Source: Podaxis mareebaensis (Eukaryota; Basidiomycota; Agaricomycetes; Agaricales; Agaricaceae). From it: a DNA stretch of 64,000 nucleotides. The position numbers and the translations under genes were made by a program. Below are positions 31,990-45,728 of this stretch, one piece after another (position 1 is the first letter of the stretch; every line of letters begins with the position of its first letter). The DNA lies in contig JAEUWP010000002.1 of NCBI GenBank assembly GCA_018524725.1, positions 62,001 through 126,000 on the forward strand, read 5' to 3'. Under the pieces are notes generated by a model. The model was not told the DNA's origin. It ran no database searches and was given only the letters and a program-made list of their open reading frames with translations.

Positions 31990-34480
31990 CCTCAACCTCT
32001 CACCCGACCAGATTCAAGAATTGATTCAAGCCCTCGTCGAGAGGAACCTTGAATGTCCTTCCACTCCCCAACTCCCCTCACCATCTCAGGAGAAGCAGCC
32101 ACCTTATTGGAGTGAGTTAGAGCCCAAGACTCAGACAGCAGTGATGAAACAGCTCGATGATCAGCATCCCCAGTTTCACCCATCATATCTCCAGCCAGAA
32201 CAAGACCTCCAAGAAGAGTCAGATCTCTTAACCTCGATGAAGTCACCCCTTGGGAACCACAACTTACCACCAATATTAGAGGAAGAAGAGAAGCAGCTAG
32301 AGAACAAAGACAACAAATGTCAACCACTGTCACTATCCCGCCTGCTGTTGTACAACCACCTCAGCAACTTGCTCAACCTCCAAGCACAGCCTCAATTCCA
32401 CCCCCATACCAGCAACAACCACCACAACACCCTACTCCTGCTCCCCAGCAACCAGTGCAACCACCCCTGCAATCACAACCACCAGTTCCTAGAATGGACT
32501 CCACAGCACCCATCAACCAAGCTGCTGTTATGGCCCAGGCCAATCTAAGCCTGAATCCTACTGAATAACATTCAAACATAGCTAAAAAGCTAGTACTTTG
32601 GTTAGGGAGCTTACAGAGCAGTTGTGTTTAGTTAGATTCGAAGTTAAGTGGAACAGCTGTGTTGAAAGCATAGCAGCAGTTCACCAAAGGTCAACAGAAT
32701 GATAGTTAGTCTTCGTAGTTACTCCGTCCTCCTTTCTATTCAAATGCCTTCATCCTTCTGTGTGGCATTAGCTAGTTCCCCCTTTTTAGTGAATCTCCTC
32801 TTTTCTGAATAACCTCCCCACGAACTTGCCTTTTGTGCAGAAAACCCTCTTTTGTGCATCATTATCATTGATAGCATTTCACCCCCCCCTTTTTACGGTT
32901 GCCCATAAAAGATCAATACTAGTTTTTCATAGTTATCATCTTAATCCTCCACTGCACCCACTTTCTGCCTCTTCACCACCACCTTTGCATTTGGAAGTAA
33001 TATTGTACCCCTGAACCAAAGATTCTTCCAACAACCCCTCTTCACCAACCCCACGATTCCTGGACATCAAGCAACTGGAGTTGTACAAGGAAATCAGGGA
33101 AACCCACCTCAGACTGGAGCAGCTCAGCCAGCAAACCCGCTGCAAGCAGGAAGCCCTCACCCACCTCCTGGACTACCTCTGCCTGGATGACCACCTTCAG
33201 GACCAGGGCAACCAGGTGTGAACCCACCACCAGGACAACCAGGAGCACCACTGCCACCACCACCAGGAGCACCACCCCCAGGACCTCCCACACCAGGACA
33301 ACCAGGAGCACCTCCACCAGGATTCAGTTTTCCCCAACAAGCACAAATGCCTGCCGCCCCTTCCATGCCAAAATATGAGGCCCTGCCCTTGTATGAAGGA
33401 GATCTGCAGAAATACCTGGCCTGGAAACAGCAATGTGCCCTGTACATCATCACCAACCAGCATAAATTCCCTACTGACCATGATGCCATCATATTCATGC
33501 TCTACTACATTGGAGGAGCAGCAGAACCATGGAAAATGGAATACCTCCACCAACACAACTTCAATGGAGTATTACATCTCAGAACATTCAATGCATTTCA
33601 AGATGAGCTCAATAGAGTCTTCCTCCCTTACAACTATACTGAAGATGCTCTCTGACGACTCCATGCTCTCAAGCAGAAACAAAGACCAGTGGACCAGTAC
33701 ATCTCTGAGTTCAAAGTCCTTGCAACCCAAGCAGGGATGGTCAACCCACAAGAACTCATCTATCAGTTCAGAGAAGGACTGGACTTCGAAATCGGCCTCA
33801 AAACCATTGCCCTCAGACCCGGACCAGACATCAACATCTGGTTCGAAGCAGCAAGAGCAGCAGAGGAACAACACCACATGGAGAACAACTATCGAGCTAG
33901 CCATGCCCAAGAATGAACCAATAGAGCTTTACCCCAGCCGAAGAAGAAGGCATCCTACAATACAAATTGGTCATGAAGCCAGGCATATAAAGATCCATAT
34001 GCCATGGATGTGGATAACTTGGCAATGGCACTCTCTGAAATCGCGCTTGAAGAAGACTATGCTCTGGAAGAAGAATCCAATGCAGAAGTTAACAAGGTTG
34101 AAGAAAATCAAGACCTCCTGGAGACCTTTCTTCAGAACATCCTCACCCCAAAAATGCGCAATGACCTCAAGCAAGGGAAATGTTTCAATTGCAGCCAAGC
34201 AGGACATTTTGCTCAAGAATGTCCAAAGAAATCAAACCCACTGCAATCGACATGAAACCTACCATGAAATGCCCAAGCAAAGGTTTCCAAGCATAAGCCA
34301 CCCGTACCCCCTAAACTACCCTGTGACAAGAAACAACAAAAGCGAAAAGCCATGTTCACCCGGATCAACAAGATAATTCAGGAAGCAAATGACAAAGAAG
34401 TCGCCGAAATTTTCACTGAATTTTCGAACTCCACCAGTGCTCAAGCAAAGGAGATCCAGGATTTTGCCTCAGATGACTAG
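31990..34480 (+). pseudogene. G2 gag, broken
   Basis: An N-terminal part is readable in one frame (ending 32568, Pro/Gln-rich), then about 450 bp of unclear sequence, then a long frame from about 33000: Pro/Gly-rich collagen-like stretch, capsid segment (PLYEGDLQKYLAWKQQ) and zinc knuckle CFNCSQAGHFAQEC near 34180-34225. TGA codons at 33188, 33653 and 33914 and others stand for Arg. The probable true stop is TAG 34478-34480. Confidence 0.85.
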
Positions 34481-37400
34481 CTTCCACATCTAGATCATCC
34501 AAAGGAAAGAAAGATGCACCAAAGGACAATTCTTTTTCTTCCCCTTTTTTGTTTTCTAACAGACTGGTTTCCAATTCTTATTCCCATCCAAAGGATGAAA
34601 TTATGCCCCCTTCCTTTTCTCAGAATGAAGTACCCATTTCTGAATTGTGTCTAAAGACTCACCAATCCAACACCTTTTATTGCCCTATCACCATGCATCT
34701 CTCTGAAAAATCCATGGAAGACCTTGCACTGATAGATTCTGGAGCAGGACAAGATTTCATCGACCACTGGTTGGTTGAGAAATGGAACCTGAAAACATCG
34801 CTGTTGAAGAAACCAATCAAAGTCAGGAATGCCGACGGAACCCTGAACAAAGATAAGCAAATCACTCATTCAGTTACCCTCGACTTCACCATCTACGGGA
34901 AACAAATGAGGATGGATTTGCAGGTGATTAATCTAGGACAACCTAGAGTAATCCTGGGAATTCCTTGGCTTGCCAAGTATAACCCCGACATCGATTGGTC
35001 AAAATGAACTCTCTCATGGAGACGTTTGATGGAAAACACCATGCTCTCTTCAATAATCGACGACACTCTTTCCGAAATATACATGAACAAGCTTGAAGAA
35101 GATTTTTCCAAGGAAAACTTCACCAAGATAAATGCCAAGACCTCCTATTCTCAGATACTCACCCAAACAGGAGAACAAAAGAAGGAGACTGATCCTGAGA
35201 AGATAGTTCCCCGGGAGTTTCATGAATACCTTGATCTTTTCTCACAAAAGAAAAGCGAGAGATTTCCTCCTGCTCGACAATGGGACCACTGGATCGAAAC
35301 CAAAGAAAGCTTCATGCCAAAAGCTTTCCCTTCCTACAAACTCTCCCTTGCCGAGGAGAAGGAGCTCGACAAATTCCTTGAAGAAAACCTTGTGAAAGGA
35401 TACATCAGACCCTCAAAATCTCCTATGGCCTCACCATTCTTCTTCATCTCAAAGAAAGATGGAAAACTTAGGCCCTGTCAGGACTATCGGTACCTCAACG
35501 AACACACAGTCAAGAATGGCTATCCTATCCCTTCAATTCAGTCCATACTCGACAAGCTACGAGGATCGAAATACTTCACTGCACTTGATGTCAGACTCGG
35601 CTACAACAATGTTCACATTGTTGAAGAAGATCGATGGAAAGGAGCATTCTGCACCCACTGAGGACTATTCGAACCCACGGTCATGTTTTTTGGGATGTGC
35701 AACAGTCCTGCAACATTCCAAAACATGATGGACACCATCCTTGCCCCCCTCATTGTGCAGAACAAGGTTATCATCTATATGGACAACATCCTTATCCATG
35801 CCCCTACCAAAGCTGAACTGCAAAAAATGATGAAAGAAGTATTCAAGATCTTGCGAAAGCATGACCTTTACCTCAAACCAGAGAAATGTGAATTCGAGAA
35901 GACGACTCTCACCTACCTTGGATTCATCATTTCTCCCAACAAAGTCAAGATGGACCCCAACAAACTCAAAGGAATAGCGGATTGGCCAACACCCAAGACA
36001 GTCTGAGACATACAGAAATTTATCGGATTCTGCAATTTCTACTGCAAGTTCATCAAGCATTACACCCACCTGTCCTTACCCCTCAACGCACTACTAAAGA
36101 AGGCCAACACTCCTTTCAAATGGACAAAAGAAGCTGACAATGCATTTAGAAAATTAAAGCAACAGTTCCTGGAAGAACCCATTTTGATTACACTGGATCC
36201 TTCAAAACCATTCGAAATTCAAACCAATGCATCTGCCTACATGTCTGGAGCAGTACTCCTTCAGAAGGACTCAAACAGTGTGCTACATCCATGCTTCTAT
36301 TACTCCAAACCATTCTCCCCAGCTGAACGGAACTACCACGCATTGGAACAAGAGTTCCTAGCGATCATCTGTGCATTGCAAGAATGGCGTCATTACATCG
36401 ATGGATCACCTTATGAAACAACGATATGGATGGATCATGACAACATAATTCATTGGGCCAAACCATCAAAATTGTCAAGACGAACCATTCGATGGTCTGC
36501 TGTAATCAGTGCCCATAAAATCAAGATTCGCCATATTCCCAGATCTAAAAACTGCACCACCAATGCTCTGTCTAGAAGACCAGATCACGCCTCAACCAGT
36601 AAAGGCACGGAGCTTGAAACAACGAAGGCAGCCATTCCACTGGAGAAGTTTCAAACTAGTGACTTTACCAACACTAACGTGAAATTGGCAAATTCAGGAG
36701 AAAACAACAAAATCAACATCATAGACCCTGATGTTAAAAATAAAGCTCAAAAAGGAAAGGACGGAACCATTGAATTGGATCAAGAAGGTCGCATTCAACT
36801 TCCCATGGACTCCATGCTTAAGAAGCACTTATTGCAGTGTGTACACAATGCACCAGCTGTGGGACACCCCGGAGTTGCTGAAACCCTTAGGAAACTTCAA
36901 GAATATGTCACCTGGCCCGGCATTCGTGCCTACATCATGAACTACGTGAAAGGATGCCCTACTTGCCAGCAATACAAGATCAACAGACGACCTTTGAAGC
37001 CTCCTCTCCAACCGATTCCAGGTCCCTGATCATCCCGGCCTTTTGCCCAGATGTCCATGGACCTCATCACTGACCTCCCCGAATCCAATGGATATGATGC
37101 AATATTGTCCATGGTGGACCACAGTCTTATGAAGGGGATAATCATAATACCCACTTCCAAATCTGCCACCACCAATCAAATCACAGACATCTTGATCAAA
37201 CATGTGTTCATTCACACAGGAATACCCGATAAAATCATTTCGGACAGAGATCCCCAATTTATGGCCAGATCGATACAAGCCATGTTCAAGAAGCTAAATA
37301 TCGATCACTCTCCCTCTACTGCCTATCACCCTCAATTGGATGGATCAACTGAACAGTTTAATCAAGAAATCGAGATGTACCTATTGGCCTATTGTGCTCA

Positions 37401-38097
37401 AAATCCCCACACCTGGCCTGAACATCTTCCTTTGGTCAAATTCTCCCATAACTCTAGAACACACGCCAACTGCCAACAAACCCCATTTGAACTCATGTAT
37501 GGCCATCCACTCAAAGCCTTCCCAACCGAGCTAGCACTGACAAACTCTCCATCAGCTGAAGAAAGAATGAACTGGATTATAAATATCTGAGAAGCTGCAA
37601 AAATAGCACACGAGACTTTGCACAAAATTATGACAGAACGGACACAAATGCGCATGCTACCAAAAATAGAACCTGACCAGAAAGTATGGCTTGACGCTTG
37701 AAACTTACTGATTCAGGTCGCGTCAAGGAAAATCGCTGCCCGTTGACTAGGCCCATTCACTGTTATTAGGAAATGCGGAAACATATCCTACAAGCTATCT
37801 CTCCCGAAGAGCTGGAAGATTCACAATGTCTTCCACATTCAATACCTCTATCCTGTCACTGAAAATGACATTTATGGCAAACACTTCTCAAGACCCCCAC
37901 CTGACCTCATCCAAGGAGAAAAAGAATGGGAAGTCGAAGCCATAGTGGCACACCATCACACTAGAAGACAGGGATTAGAATTCTTAGTGCATTGGAAGGG
38001 ATACCCAGAATCAGAATGAACCTGGCAAAATTTGACAGACCTGTGCAATTTCAAGACCCTCCTCGATGCTTATAAACTATGACATAACCTCCACTGA
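34481..38097 (+). pseudogene. G2 pol: protease, RT, RNase H, integrase, chromodomain (broken)
   Basis: One frame with TGA stops. Protease LIDSGAGQDFID (intact DSGA), RT with PFFFISKKDGKLRPCQDYR and YMDN at 35776-35787, RNase H (QTNASAYMSGAVL, catalytic Asp lost), zinc-binding region GCPTCQQYK, integrase (ISDRDPQF, then STAYHPQLDGSTEQFNQE), chromodomain (WEVEAIVAHH...FLVHWKGYPES). Stop TGA 38095-38097. Confidence 0.92.
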
Positions 38098-38113
38098 AAC
38101 TCAAGCTACTCAA

Positions 38114-39157
38114 ATGTCTCTCACCTCTGATAACACTATGACCACTGACTACCCAACCACTCCTACCTCTGCAACCTCTTTTACTCAAGCATCATCACAA
38201 ACTCTCATTTCCATTCCACCTACTCCTCTCACTCATGAACCGACACCTTCCCCCGAAGATCGCCCCTCTACCCCCAAGTCCCTTCGTCATGAAGAACAGC
38301 AAAGACAAGTCACTGACATTGCAGAAGTCAGGCGCCAAATATCTGAGGCATTCCAATTACATGAAGCACAAAGCGCCCAAAGGCAAACCCTTTCGTCTCA
38401 TGCCTTACAAGAAGCAGGTGATGCTGCTCTTTCTGCTGCAGTACAACTCAACTCTCTATATGAAGATGCCTTTTCCCAAGCAAGGACCACTCTTGAGCAT
38501 GGTAATCAATCAACTGAAGTACTTGACTCTTTCAGGTCAACTTGGTTTAATGCAATACATTGCCAGCTCCATGCTAACAGACTGGCCAATGAAGTCAGTA
38601 CCTGCTTTACTCAGGTTATTGACCTGCCAGGACTTGATCAAGAAAGGCAATACCTCCGAGGCACCCACTGCATGATTCTGCAAGTGTGAGAGGACATATC
38701 TGCTTTTCTCCACCCACAAATTGGACTTAGATCTGGCAACATTACTCGCAACCCCTCGCCCCAATGGAACCAAGGAACCACTTCAGTATCCGAGCAACTT
38801 CATGATGTGGATCAACAACACCCCGAAACAGGAACTTCTGAAGATCCAGACTTTACTATCACAGATGGCCCTACCCTCACCCTATCTGACCAATGCGCCA
38901 CCTGCTATCAATGTAGCAATGTGGGTCATAGGGCGGATCAATGCGCAAGATACTATTGCCCCTTCTGCCACCACTATGCCCCCAGACATTACCAGAAGTA
39001 CTGTTTCCTTAATCCCATCAGAACCTGCCTGCCATTCCATTATGCCAGAATCCTCACCAACCGAGCCCAGCTCGCCATGGCCAGACTTGCCGAACATGCC
39101 ACCACCACCAGGCAGCAGGATAGTGGACGAGGAATTAGTGCTCCCACAAACAATTGA
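38114..39157 (+). pseudogene. G2 ORF3 with tandem zinc knuckles
   Basis: ATG 38114, 17 nt after pol, in another frame. A Thr/Pro-rich start leads to a helical middle (HEEQQRQVTDIAEVRRQ; LHANRLANEV), one TGA at 38687-38689, then CYQCSNVGHRADQC (CX2CX4HX4C) followed at once by CPFCHHYAPRHYQKYC (CX2CX6HX4C). TGA 39155-39157 ends it or is itself a decayed Arg codon. Counterpart of G1 ORF3 by position and knuckles, though the sequences differ. Confidence 0.75.
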
Positions 39158-39580
39158 TCCCAGAATGCTCATTCCCCAGCTCTCCCCTTACCAACTCCCT
39201 CCTCCTCTGCAGCTCAACCCCCATCATCAGGAGACTTGAGATCTCCTTTGCCCGTTTGTCCACACTGCAACCAACATCACACTCTCCTTTGAGCAGGCCT
39301 CACCACTGTCAACAACATCTGAGGACCTAGATTCATTGATGAACACCATGACAGATCTCCTCCATACCTCTCCTGCCATGCTATCAATACCACCATCGTC
39401 CCCAGAGCCTCCAATTGACGTATTCGCCCTCGACGATGGTCAGCTCAGTCAATTGAACACACCCTCTGAAGCGTCATGGATGACACAGGAGAAGGAATGT
39501 ATGAATATCCTTACAACGATGAAAATGTTACTGGGAGCCATTGAGTCGAGTGAGGACACTTGACATTACGAAGGGGATCA

Positions 39581-40327
39581 TGTTACAAATATTGCAGACT
39601 CCAAGACCACCGAGGAGACTGAAGAGCCTGAGCAGCAGACTTATGAAGAATGGGATTTAATGAAGTGCATGATGGTAAGCCTCTGGCAGGAAACCATGGA
39701 GTTGTGACAGACACTTGATTGGGAAATGTGTGAGAAGGTAGACAAAGCATGTCATTACCATGGAACACTTTCCTATATTTGGACCAGGTATCAGTTTCGT
39801 CTATTTCGACATACTTATGCTCGCATCAATTATGTTCGCTCATGCAGACTTTTACTCTATGCCATATGCACTCCTCTCTTCTATACCCATATGCCTTATG
39901 AATTCCCTTTTCTATATGCATTCCTCTTATTTGTCTTCTATGTTACTATTGATCTACTTCCTAAAGTAGTCATAGAACTTTGTATATGTACATCACCCGG
40001 ACATGTAGATTAGACAAGTCTAATCTTAAAGAGTGTGTTACCTCCTCTTGGTACTTGCACAAAGTCCTTGAGCAGCAGTGCCCCCTTTAAGTCTACATCT
40101 CTTCGCCCTTGTGTGCAGCTTTTCCCTCTCAGGCTTCTCGTCAACGTCTTGTCCTATGGAGTGTGTGATCTATATGAGTTCGCTGCCTAGAGACAATGTG
40201 AACAGCCACTCGAGGTTAAACAGAGCAGCTCCTTCAGACCTGTACAGGACAAGGATCTCTGCTCGTCTCACTTACAAGGATAGGCTCTGACTTAGGTGTC
40301 GCTTAGCCAAAGAAGAACCTTGTAACA
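39581..40327 (+). repeat. G2 3' LTR
   Basis: 747 bp. In the first 150 bp all differences from the 5' LTR fit CpG decay, for example CAAC against TGAC, both from CGAC. Confidence 0.95.
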
Positions 40328-40332
40328 AGCAA

Positions 40333-43300
40333 CTCTAAATACTCATTTGATGGATACCCATAACCCAGAAATCCACCTGACTACTGAAGGCCTACCCAAA
40401 CTATTAACCAAGTCACCACCCAGCAGCATAACAAGATTCTTTACCTCCCCATGCACATACATCTATCTCACCAACAACCAATCAACACCCTCACCTTGCT
40501 CAACTCAGGAGCAGGAGGAAACTTTATTGATGAAACATTAATCAACCAGTGGAACCTCAGAATGCGACCCTTATCAAAACCAATTGAAGTCTGCAATGCT
40601 GACAGATCAATTAACAAAGCTGGAACAACCACCAAAAAATGTTTACTCAACATTGAGATCAACAACTGGATCACACCAGTTATGACACACATTACCAAAC
40701 TCAGCAAACCCAAGATTATTCTTGGAGCACCCTGGCTCATGGAACAGAACCCAGATATCGATTGGAGAAAACAAACCCTCACCTGGAGAAACAAGGATCC
40801 CAATTATATTTACCAAGAACTCCTCCATGCCATGGAAGAAGAAGAAGCTGATGAACTTAATCATATCACACTGGAACCAGAATTGTTCCTTGAGATTAAC
40901 TTCAAGGCAAACACTTCACAAGCTATCACACAACAGTATGGAGATCAGAAGAAGGAATCTGACCCATGAAAAGTCATTCCAAAGGAATTCCACAATTACC
41001 TCAATGTATTTTCCAAGAAGAAAGCATCACAATTCCCACCAAGTAGACCCTGGGATCACAAAATCAAGCTCAAGAATTCATTCAAACCCAAATCATTCAA
41101 GCCCTATTGACTGTCACCTATTGAAATGCAAGAACTCAACAAATTCATTGACAAAAACCTTGAAAAAGGATATATTCATTCTTCTGAATCACCTATGGCA
41201 TCACCTTTCTTCTTTGTAGGGAAGAAAGATGGCAAATTATGACCATACCAAGATTATTGTTACCTCAATACACACACTATCAAAAATGCATACCCAATCC
41301 CACTCATATCCTCCCTACTCGACAAACTTAAAGGATCAAAATGGTTTACAAAGTTCAATGTATGAGCTGGATATAACAACATCCACATCCAAGAAGGTGA
41401 CCAATGGAAAGGAGCCTTCAAAACACCAAGAGGATTATTTGAGCCTACTGTCATGTTCTTTGGAATGTGCAACAGCCCTGCAATCTTTCAATCTATGATG
41501 GACCACATCTTTGCCCACCTCATTCGAAGAGGACAAGTACTCATCTACATGGACAATATTCTTATCCATGCTAAGACTCAAGAAGAATTACAACAAATCA
41601 CATGCAAAGTACTTGAAATACTGTGAAAACATGACCTGTACCTCAAACCTGAGAAATGCAAATTCAAGAAACAATGAGTCAAATACCTAGGAGCAGTAGT
41701 CACTCCTACCTCTATTGAAATGGATGCTGCCAAACTCAAAGGAATCAAGAATTGGCCTACACCAAGGACAACTCAAGACATCTGAAAATTTATCAGATTT
41801 TGCAACTTCTACTGACAATTTATCTGGAACTATTCCAAACATGCAGCACCCCTAAATGCATTAATGTCAAAAAATGTCAAATTTGAATGGAAGCCTGAAC
41901 ATCAACAAGTATTTGATGAACTCAAAAGGAAGTTTGAAGATTAACCTATTCTTATTGCACCTGACCCATCAAAGCTCTTCAAAATCAAGACTGATGCATC
42001 ACAATATGCAGCAGGAGCTGTGCTTTACCAAAAAGATGAAAATGGCATTCATTGCCCAGTAGCCTTCCATTCTAAGGCTTTTACCCCAACAGAATGCAAC
42101 TATCACTGCTCAGAACTCAAATGGCTAGCTATAATTATTGCACTGCACACATGGCACCACTACCTCAAAGGATTGCCCCATAAGATTGTCATCTAGAGTG
42201 ACCACAAGAACCTGTCCCACTACAAAGAACCACAAACCCTTAACAAGTGACAAGTTCACTGGGTACAATTCATGCAACATTTCTAACCTAACCTCAAAAT
42301 CAAACACATCCCTAGTTGAAAGAATGGACTAGCAGATGCACTATCAAGAAGACCTGACTATGCACCTCAGGAACCAGAAAATTGAGACATTACTGTGTTC
42401 AATTGATCAATGATCACTATCATTACAGAAGAAGATAAACAAGTCATCAAGAAGCATTGAGAAATGATAGACCCTAATGATGATGACACCCTAGATCAAG
42501 AATTGCCTACTCATAGGAATAGAATCCTGATTCCCAATGAACCATCACTATGCTGCAGACTACTCCAATGAGTACATGATCATTAAACCACAGGATACCC
42601 TGGAATAGCCAAAACACTATGCAAACTCACTGAATATGTTTATTGGCCAGCCATGAAGGACTATGTTACTGAATATGTTAAAGGCTGTCCAACCTGCCAA
42701 TGGCATAAGATCATTAGGTGACCAGACAAGCCACCCTACCAACTGATCCCAGTACCTCAATCAACACAACCCTTTTCACAAATCTCTATAAATCTCATCA
42801 TAAATCTACCACCATCCCATAAATATAATTCTATTTTAACTATAATGAACCATAACCTTATAAAAAAAATAATTTTAACCCCTACTATGAAAACCACCAA
42901 CAGTCAAGTCATAGCATCTATTTTGGTCAACCATCTATTTTCGCAATATGGCCTTCCCAATAAGGTCATCTCAGATCACAACCCCTGATTCGCATCCAAA
43001 GCAATGTGAGAACTGTACAAACTCCTTGATATCAAGCCTGCCTACTCTACAGCTTACCACCTGCAAACTGACAGATCTATTGAATGCTTCAATCAAGAAA
43101 TTGAAACCTACTTGGCCATTGCCACTTCAAGTGACCCGAATGAATGGAGTAAGTACCTTCCAATCTACAAATTCTGTCACAACAACTGTCCCCATGCTGG
43201 ACACTCCAAAACTCCATTCCAACTACTCTATGGCTACACTCCAAAAGCATTTCCAACAGAAATGGAACCTACAAACAACCCATCAGCAGAAGACCACATG

Positions 43301-43820
43301 AGCTGACTAACAGAAGCACACCACTGCACTATTCAAGCTCATAATCACACCTGCCAAATTATGGCAAGACATACAGCCAATTATTGACTCCCCACTTACT
43401 CTGTAGGAGACCAAGTATGGCTAGACACATGCAACCTTCCATTACAAGTCAAATCAAGAAAACTCACCCCAAAATGCAAAGGACCCTTTGAAATCATCAA
43501 GAAGATATCTGCAGTCAACTTCAAACTAAAGTTACCCAAAACATGGTGAATTCACCCCATGTTTTATGCCACACTTCTCACCCCAGTAACCAAGAATAAC
43601 CTATATGGCAAACACTATCTGCAACCTGTGCCAGAACTGCGCAATGATAAAGAACACTATGAAGTTGAAGCAATCCTGAATCATTGATAACTGTGCAACC
43701 ACCTCAAATTCCTAGTCAAATGGACTGGCTATCCACACTCTAAAAATACATGGGAATTGCAGTCTGCATTCTCCAATGCACAGCAAATCCTCAACACTTA
43801 TAAAAGGAAGAACAAACTTC
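40333..43820 (+). pseudogene. G3 pol: protease, RT, RNase H, integrase, chromodomain (broken)
   Basis: Protease with LLNSGAGGNFID (DSGA changed to NSGA), RT from about 40970, with the active-site box YMDN at 41546-41557 instead of YMDD, RNase H (TDASQYAAGAVL), the H2C2 region (GCPTCQWHK), integrase (VISDHNP, then STAYHLQTDRSIECFNQE), and a chromodomain (YEVEAIL...LKFLVKWTGYP). Nearly every stop is TGA at a position where relatives have Arg. CpG dinucleotides are almost absent. Inactive. Confidence 0.9.
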
Positions 43821-43834
43821 ACTGACCACCAGAG

Positions 43835-44720
43835 ATGTCAACTGCCAACACCCAAGAACCCACCACTCAAACTGAAGCTCAGCAAGATACTCAATTGCCT
43901 CCCAATGCTACTACAAGCACTAGCCATAATGCTAACAGCATCCCTTCCCTCATTAAAACACCCACCACCTTCCAAGAAAGACTGAATGCCATCACAGAAC
44001 ACCTCACTATACAACACATCACAATGACTATGATTGCACAGGATGCTGTGCCCTTCCTCATCTTATACCCACTCCATCTGCTCCCAGCCTACTCAACCCA
44101 CATTGGAACCCAGGAATTCATCTGGCCAGTCAATGCCAGATCCCTGATCGAACTACCTTCCCTCCTTAGTGAAGTGTCCAACCTTGACACTGAACTCATT
44201 CAACTTAGAGAATCTCTGGACTGGGTTAACTCCATCACCCAGGACCCTCGATCTACTGATGCAAGCCACTATGTGGCTCTACATCAAAGAATACAATGAT
44301 GTCCTGACCCCCTGCCAGACATTTCTAATCTGGGCAACCACTGCACTCCTAGCCAACCTATCACTCCTCCTAGGCACCCACTCCCAACCCAACCTCCTCC
44401 ATTACTTCACCCTTCATGCACTTTTCCACAAGGGACTAATCAACACCAGTGGTATCCATGTACTGATCAATACAGAGGAAGTCACATCACCCAATTATCT
44501 CTATGAGCTAGGAACTATAATGGAACCCTCTACCTTCCCCATTGTACCTGAAGTCCAAGTCTGTCAAGTGCACAACTGCACCAATTCATCAATGCCACTG
44601 TCTCTGTCCTTGCTGACAACATCATCAGCACCTGAAACAGGCAGGCCATGCACACCAACACCTATACCTTTGGCCTCCCCCACATCCATCAGAGAATGAC
44701 ACAGTCTACTCAGCAGAGCT
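43835..44720 (+). pseudogene. G3 ORF3, downstream of pol
   Basis: ATG 43835 follows the last pol TGA by 9 nt, in the same frame, so it may be a separate ORF or a former pol extension. The frame runs open to 44299, past a Thr/Gln-rich N-terminus and a helical stretch (TFQERLNAITEHLTIQH). A second frame (+1 relative) opens from about 44160 and continues toward the LTR. No zinc knuckle is visible here, unlike ORF3 of G1 and G2. Confidence 0.6.
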
Positions 44721-45728
44721 GCCACACACATTTGCTCCCTCATCCAACAAGATCAGAACTCATCCACACAGCTGACAGACATCACAAATCTCCCTTCTCC
44801 AATGTTGGAAGTGGAAGATCATAGACCACCTACTCCTCACCCAACACCTGTCTCTGATAGTAGTAGCAAGATGGAACTTGCTAATAACAAAGGGGATAAT
44901 GTTATGGACCAGCCTAGCACCTCCTGCTGCAACATCATCTACAACACTCTAGTCCATGAGCTTGGACTTCCTAATGCCTCCCACTCTACTACCCAAGATA
45001 TGGGTATACCAGTTGAAGACTCAACCCACTACCATAATGAAGCTTTCACCAACTGTCACCTTCCTGGCCATGCTTCCTTATTCTCTGAAGACTGGCTGAT
45101 GCCTGGACTAATCTTCTATGAGACTGATCACATGATGACAGAAATATTATGCATTGCCTGGGAGAATGCTCCCTTCACCCATGTCTTCAATCCTGACAGG
45201 TTATATATCCAAATGATTCACAACAACTTTGACTCTGCCTGGGCCCACAGTTGGAAGATGATTCCTTATGCTGGAGAACCTATCATATTCCTCCATCCCT
45301 ACATGATGTATCCACCCAAGGTTGTCCCACATATCATCAAATACAAAGTCATCCATGGATTCTACTTTTGAGAAGTAGAAGTCTACTGTGTCAATCCTAA
45401 CTCCAACAGCCCTCTGGCTATCCCTCCTCATCACACACAGCTTCTGCCTCTCTGCAGTGTTGACTCCAATGTTCCAGGCATCAATGAGTCAAACCCAGAA
45501 GAACCCATTGGTGATCCTCTGCCATACCCACTGCCATATATCACTGCTGACATATCATCATCATCATCATCCTCTCCACACTGCAGCCTTATCTTCCTTC
45601 ACAAGTCAGACTCTTCTGACTCAATACCTTTAGCAGGGAACTTCACCATTCCCAGTTCTGCCTTGTCTCCTAACTCATATTCTTCTGACTCCTCTGATGG
45701 ACATCTCCACCCCGATATGGACTTGTAA
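44169..45728 (+). pseudogene. G3 open frame running from internal region through PPT into U3 of the 3' LTR
   Basis: One reading frame, interrupted only by TGA at 44697-44699 and 45369-45371, reaches a TAA at 45726-45728. It crosses the polypurine tract and the LTR edge at 44900 without a break. The LTR-encoded part (about 275 codons) is repeated in the 5' LTR and is conserved in reading frame in the diverged old solo LTR. No clear ATG at its start; it may be reached by a shift from ORF3. No known domain; the tail is Ser/Pro-rich. Position resembles retroviral accessory genes that overlap U3. Confidence 0.6.

Larger units (their letters stand above)
30707..40327 (+). mobile_element. Gypsy G2: chromodomain LTR retrotransposon (9621 bp) inserted in G3
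   Basis: LTRs 30707-31453 and 39581-40327 (747 bp each), flanked by AGCAA (30702-30706, 40328-40332), inserted between gag and protease of G3. Order: primer site, repeat-rich leader, gag, protease, RT, RNase H, integrase, chromodomain, ORF3, polypurine tract (GAAGGGGATCA) before 39581. CpG content is intermediate between G1 and G3. Broken by TGA stops and by loss of the RT catalytic Asp. Confidence 0.95.

Noticed and set aside
40333..43820. TGA read as arginine (genetic code change or suppression) in the retroelements
   Set aside because: Host genes on both sides use TGA as a true stop, and LTR pairs show the same CG to TG/CA changes in non-coding DNA, so decay explains it.
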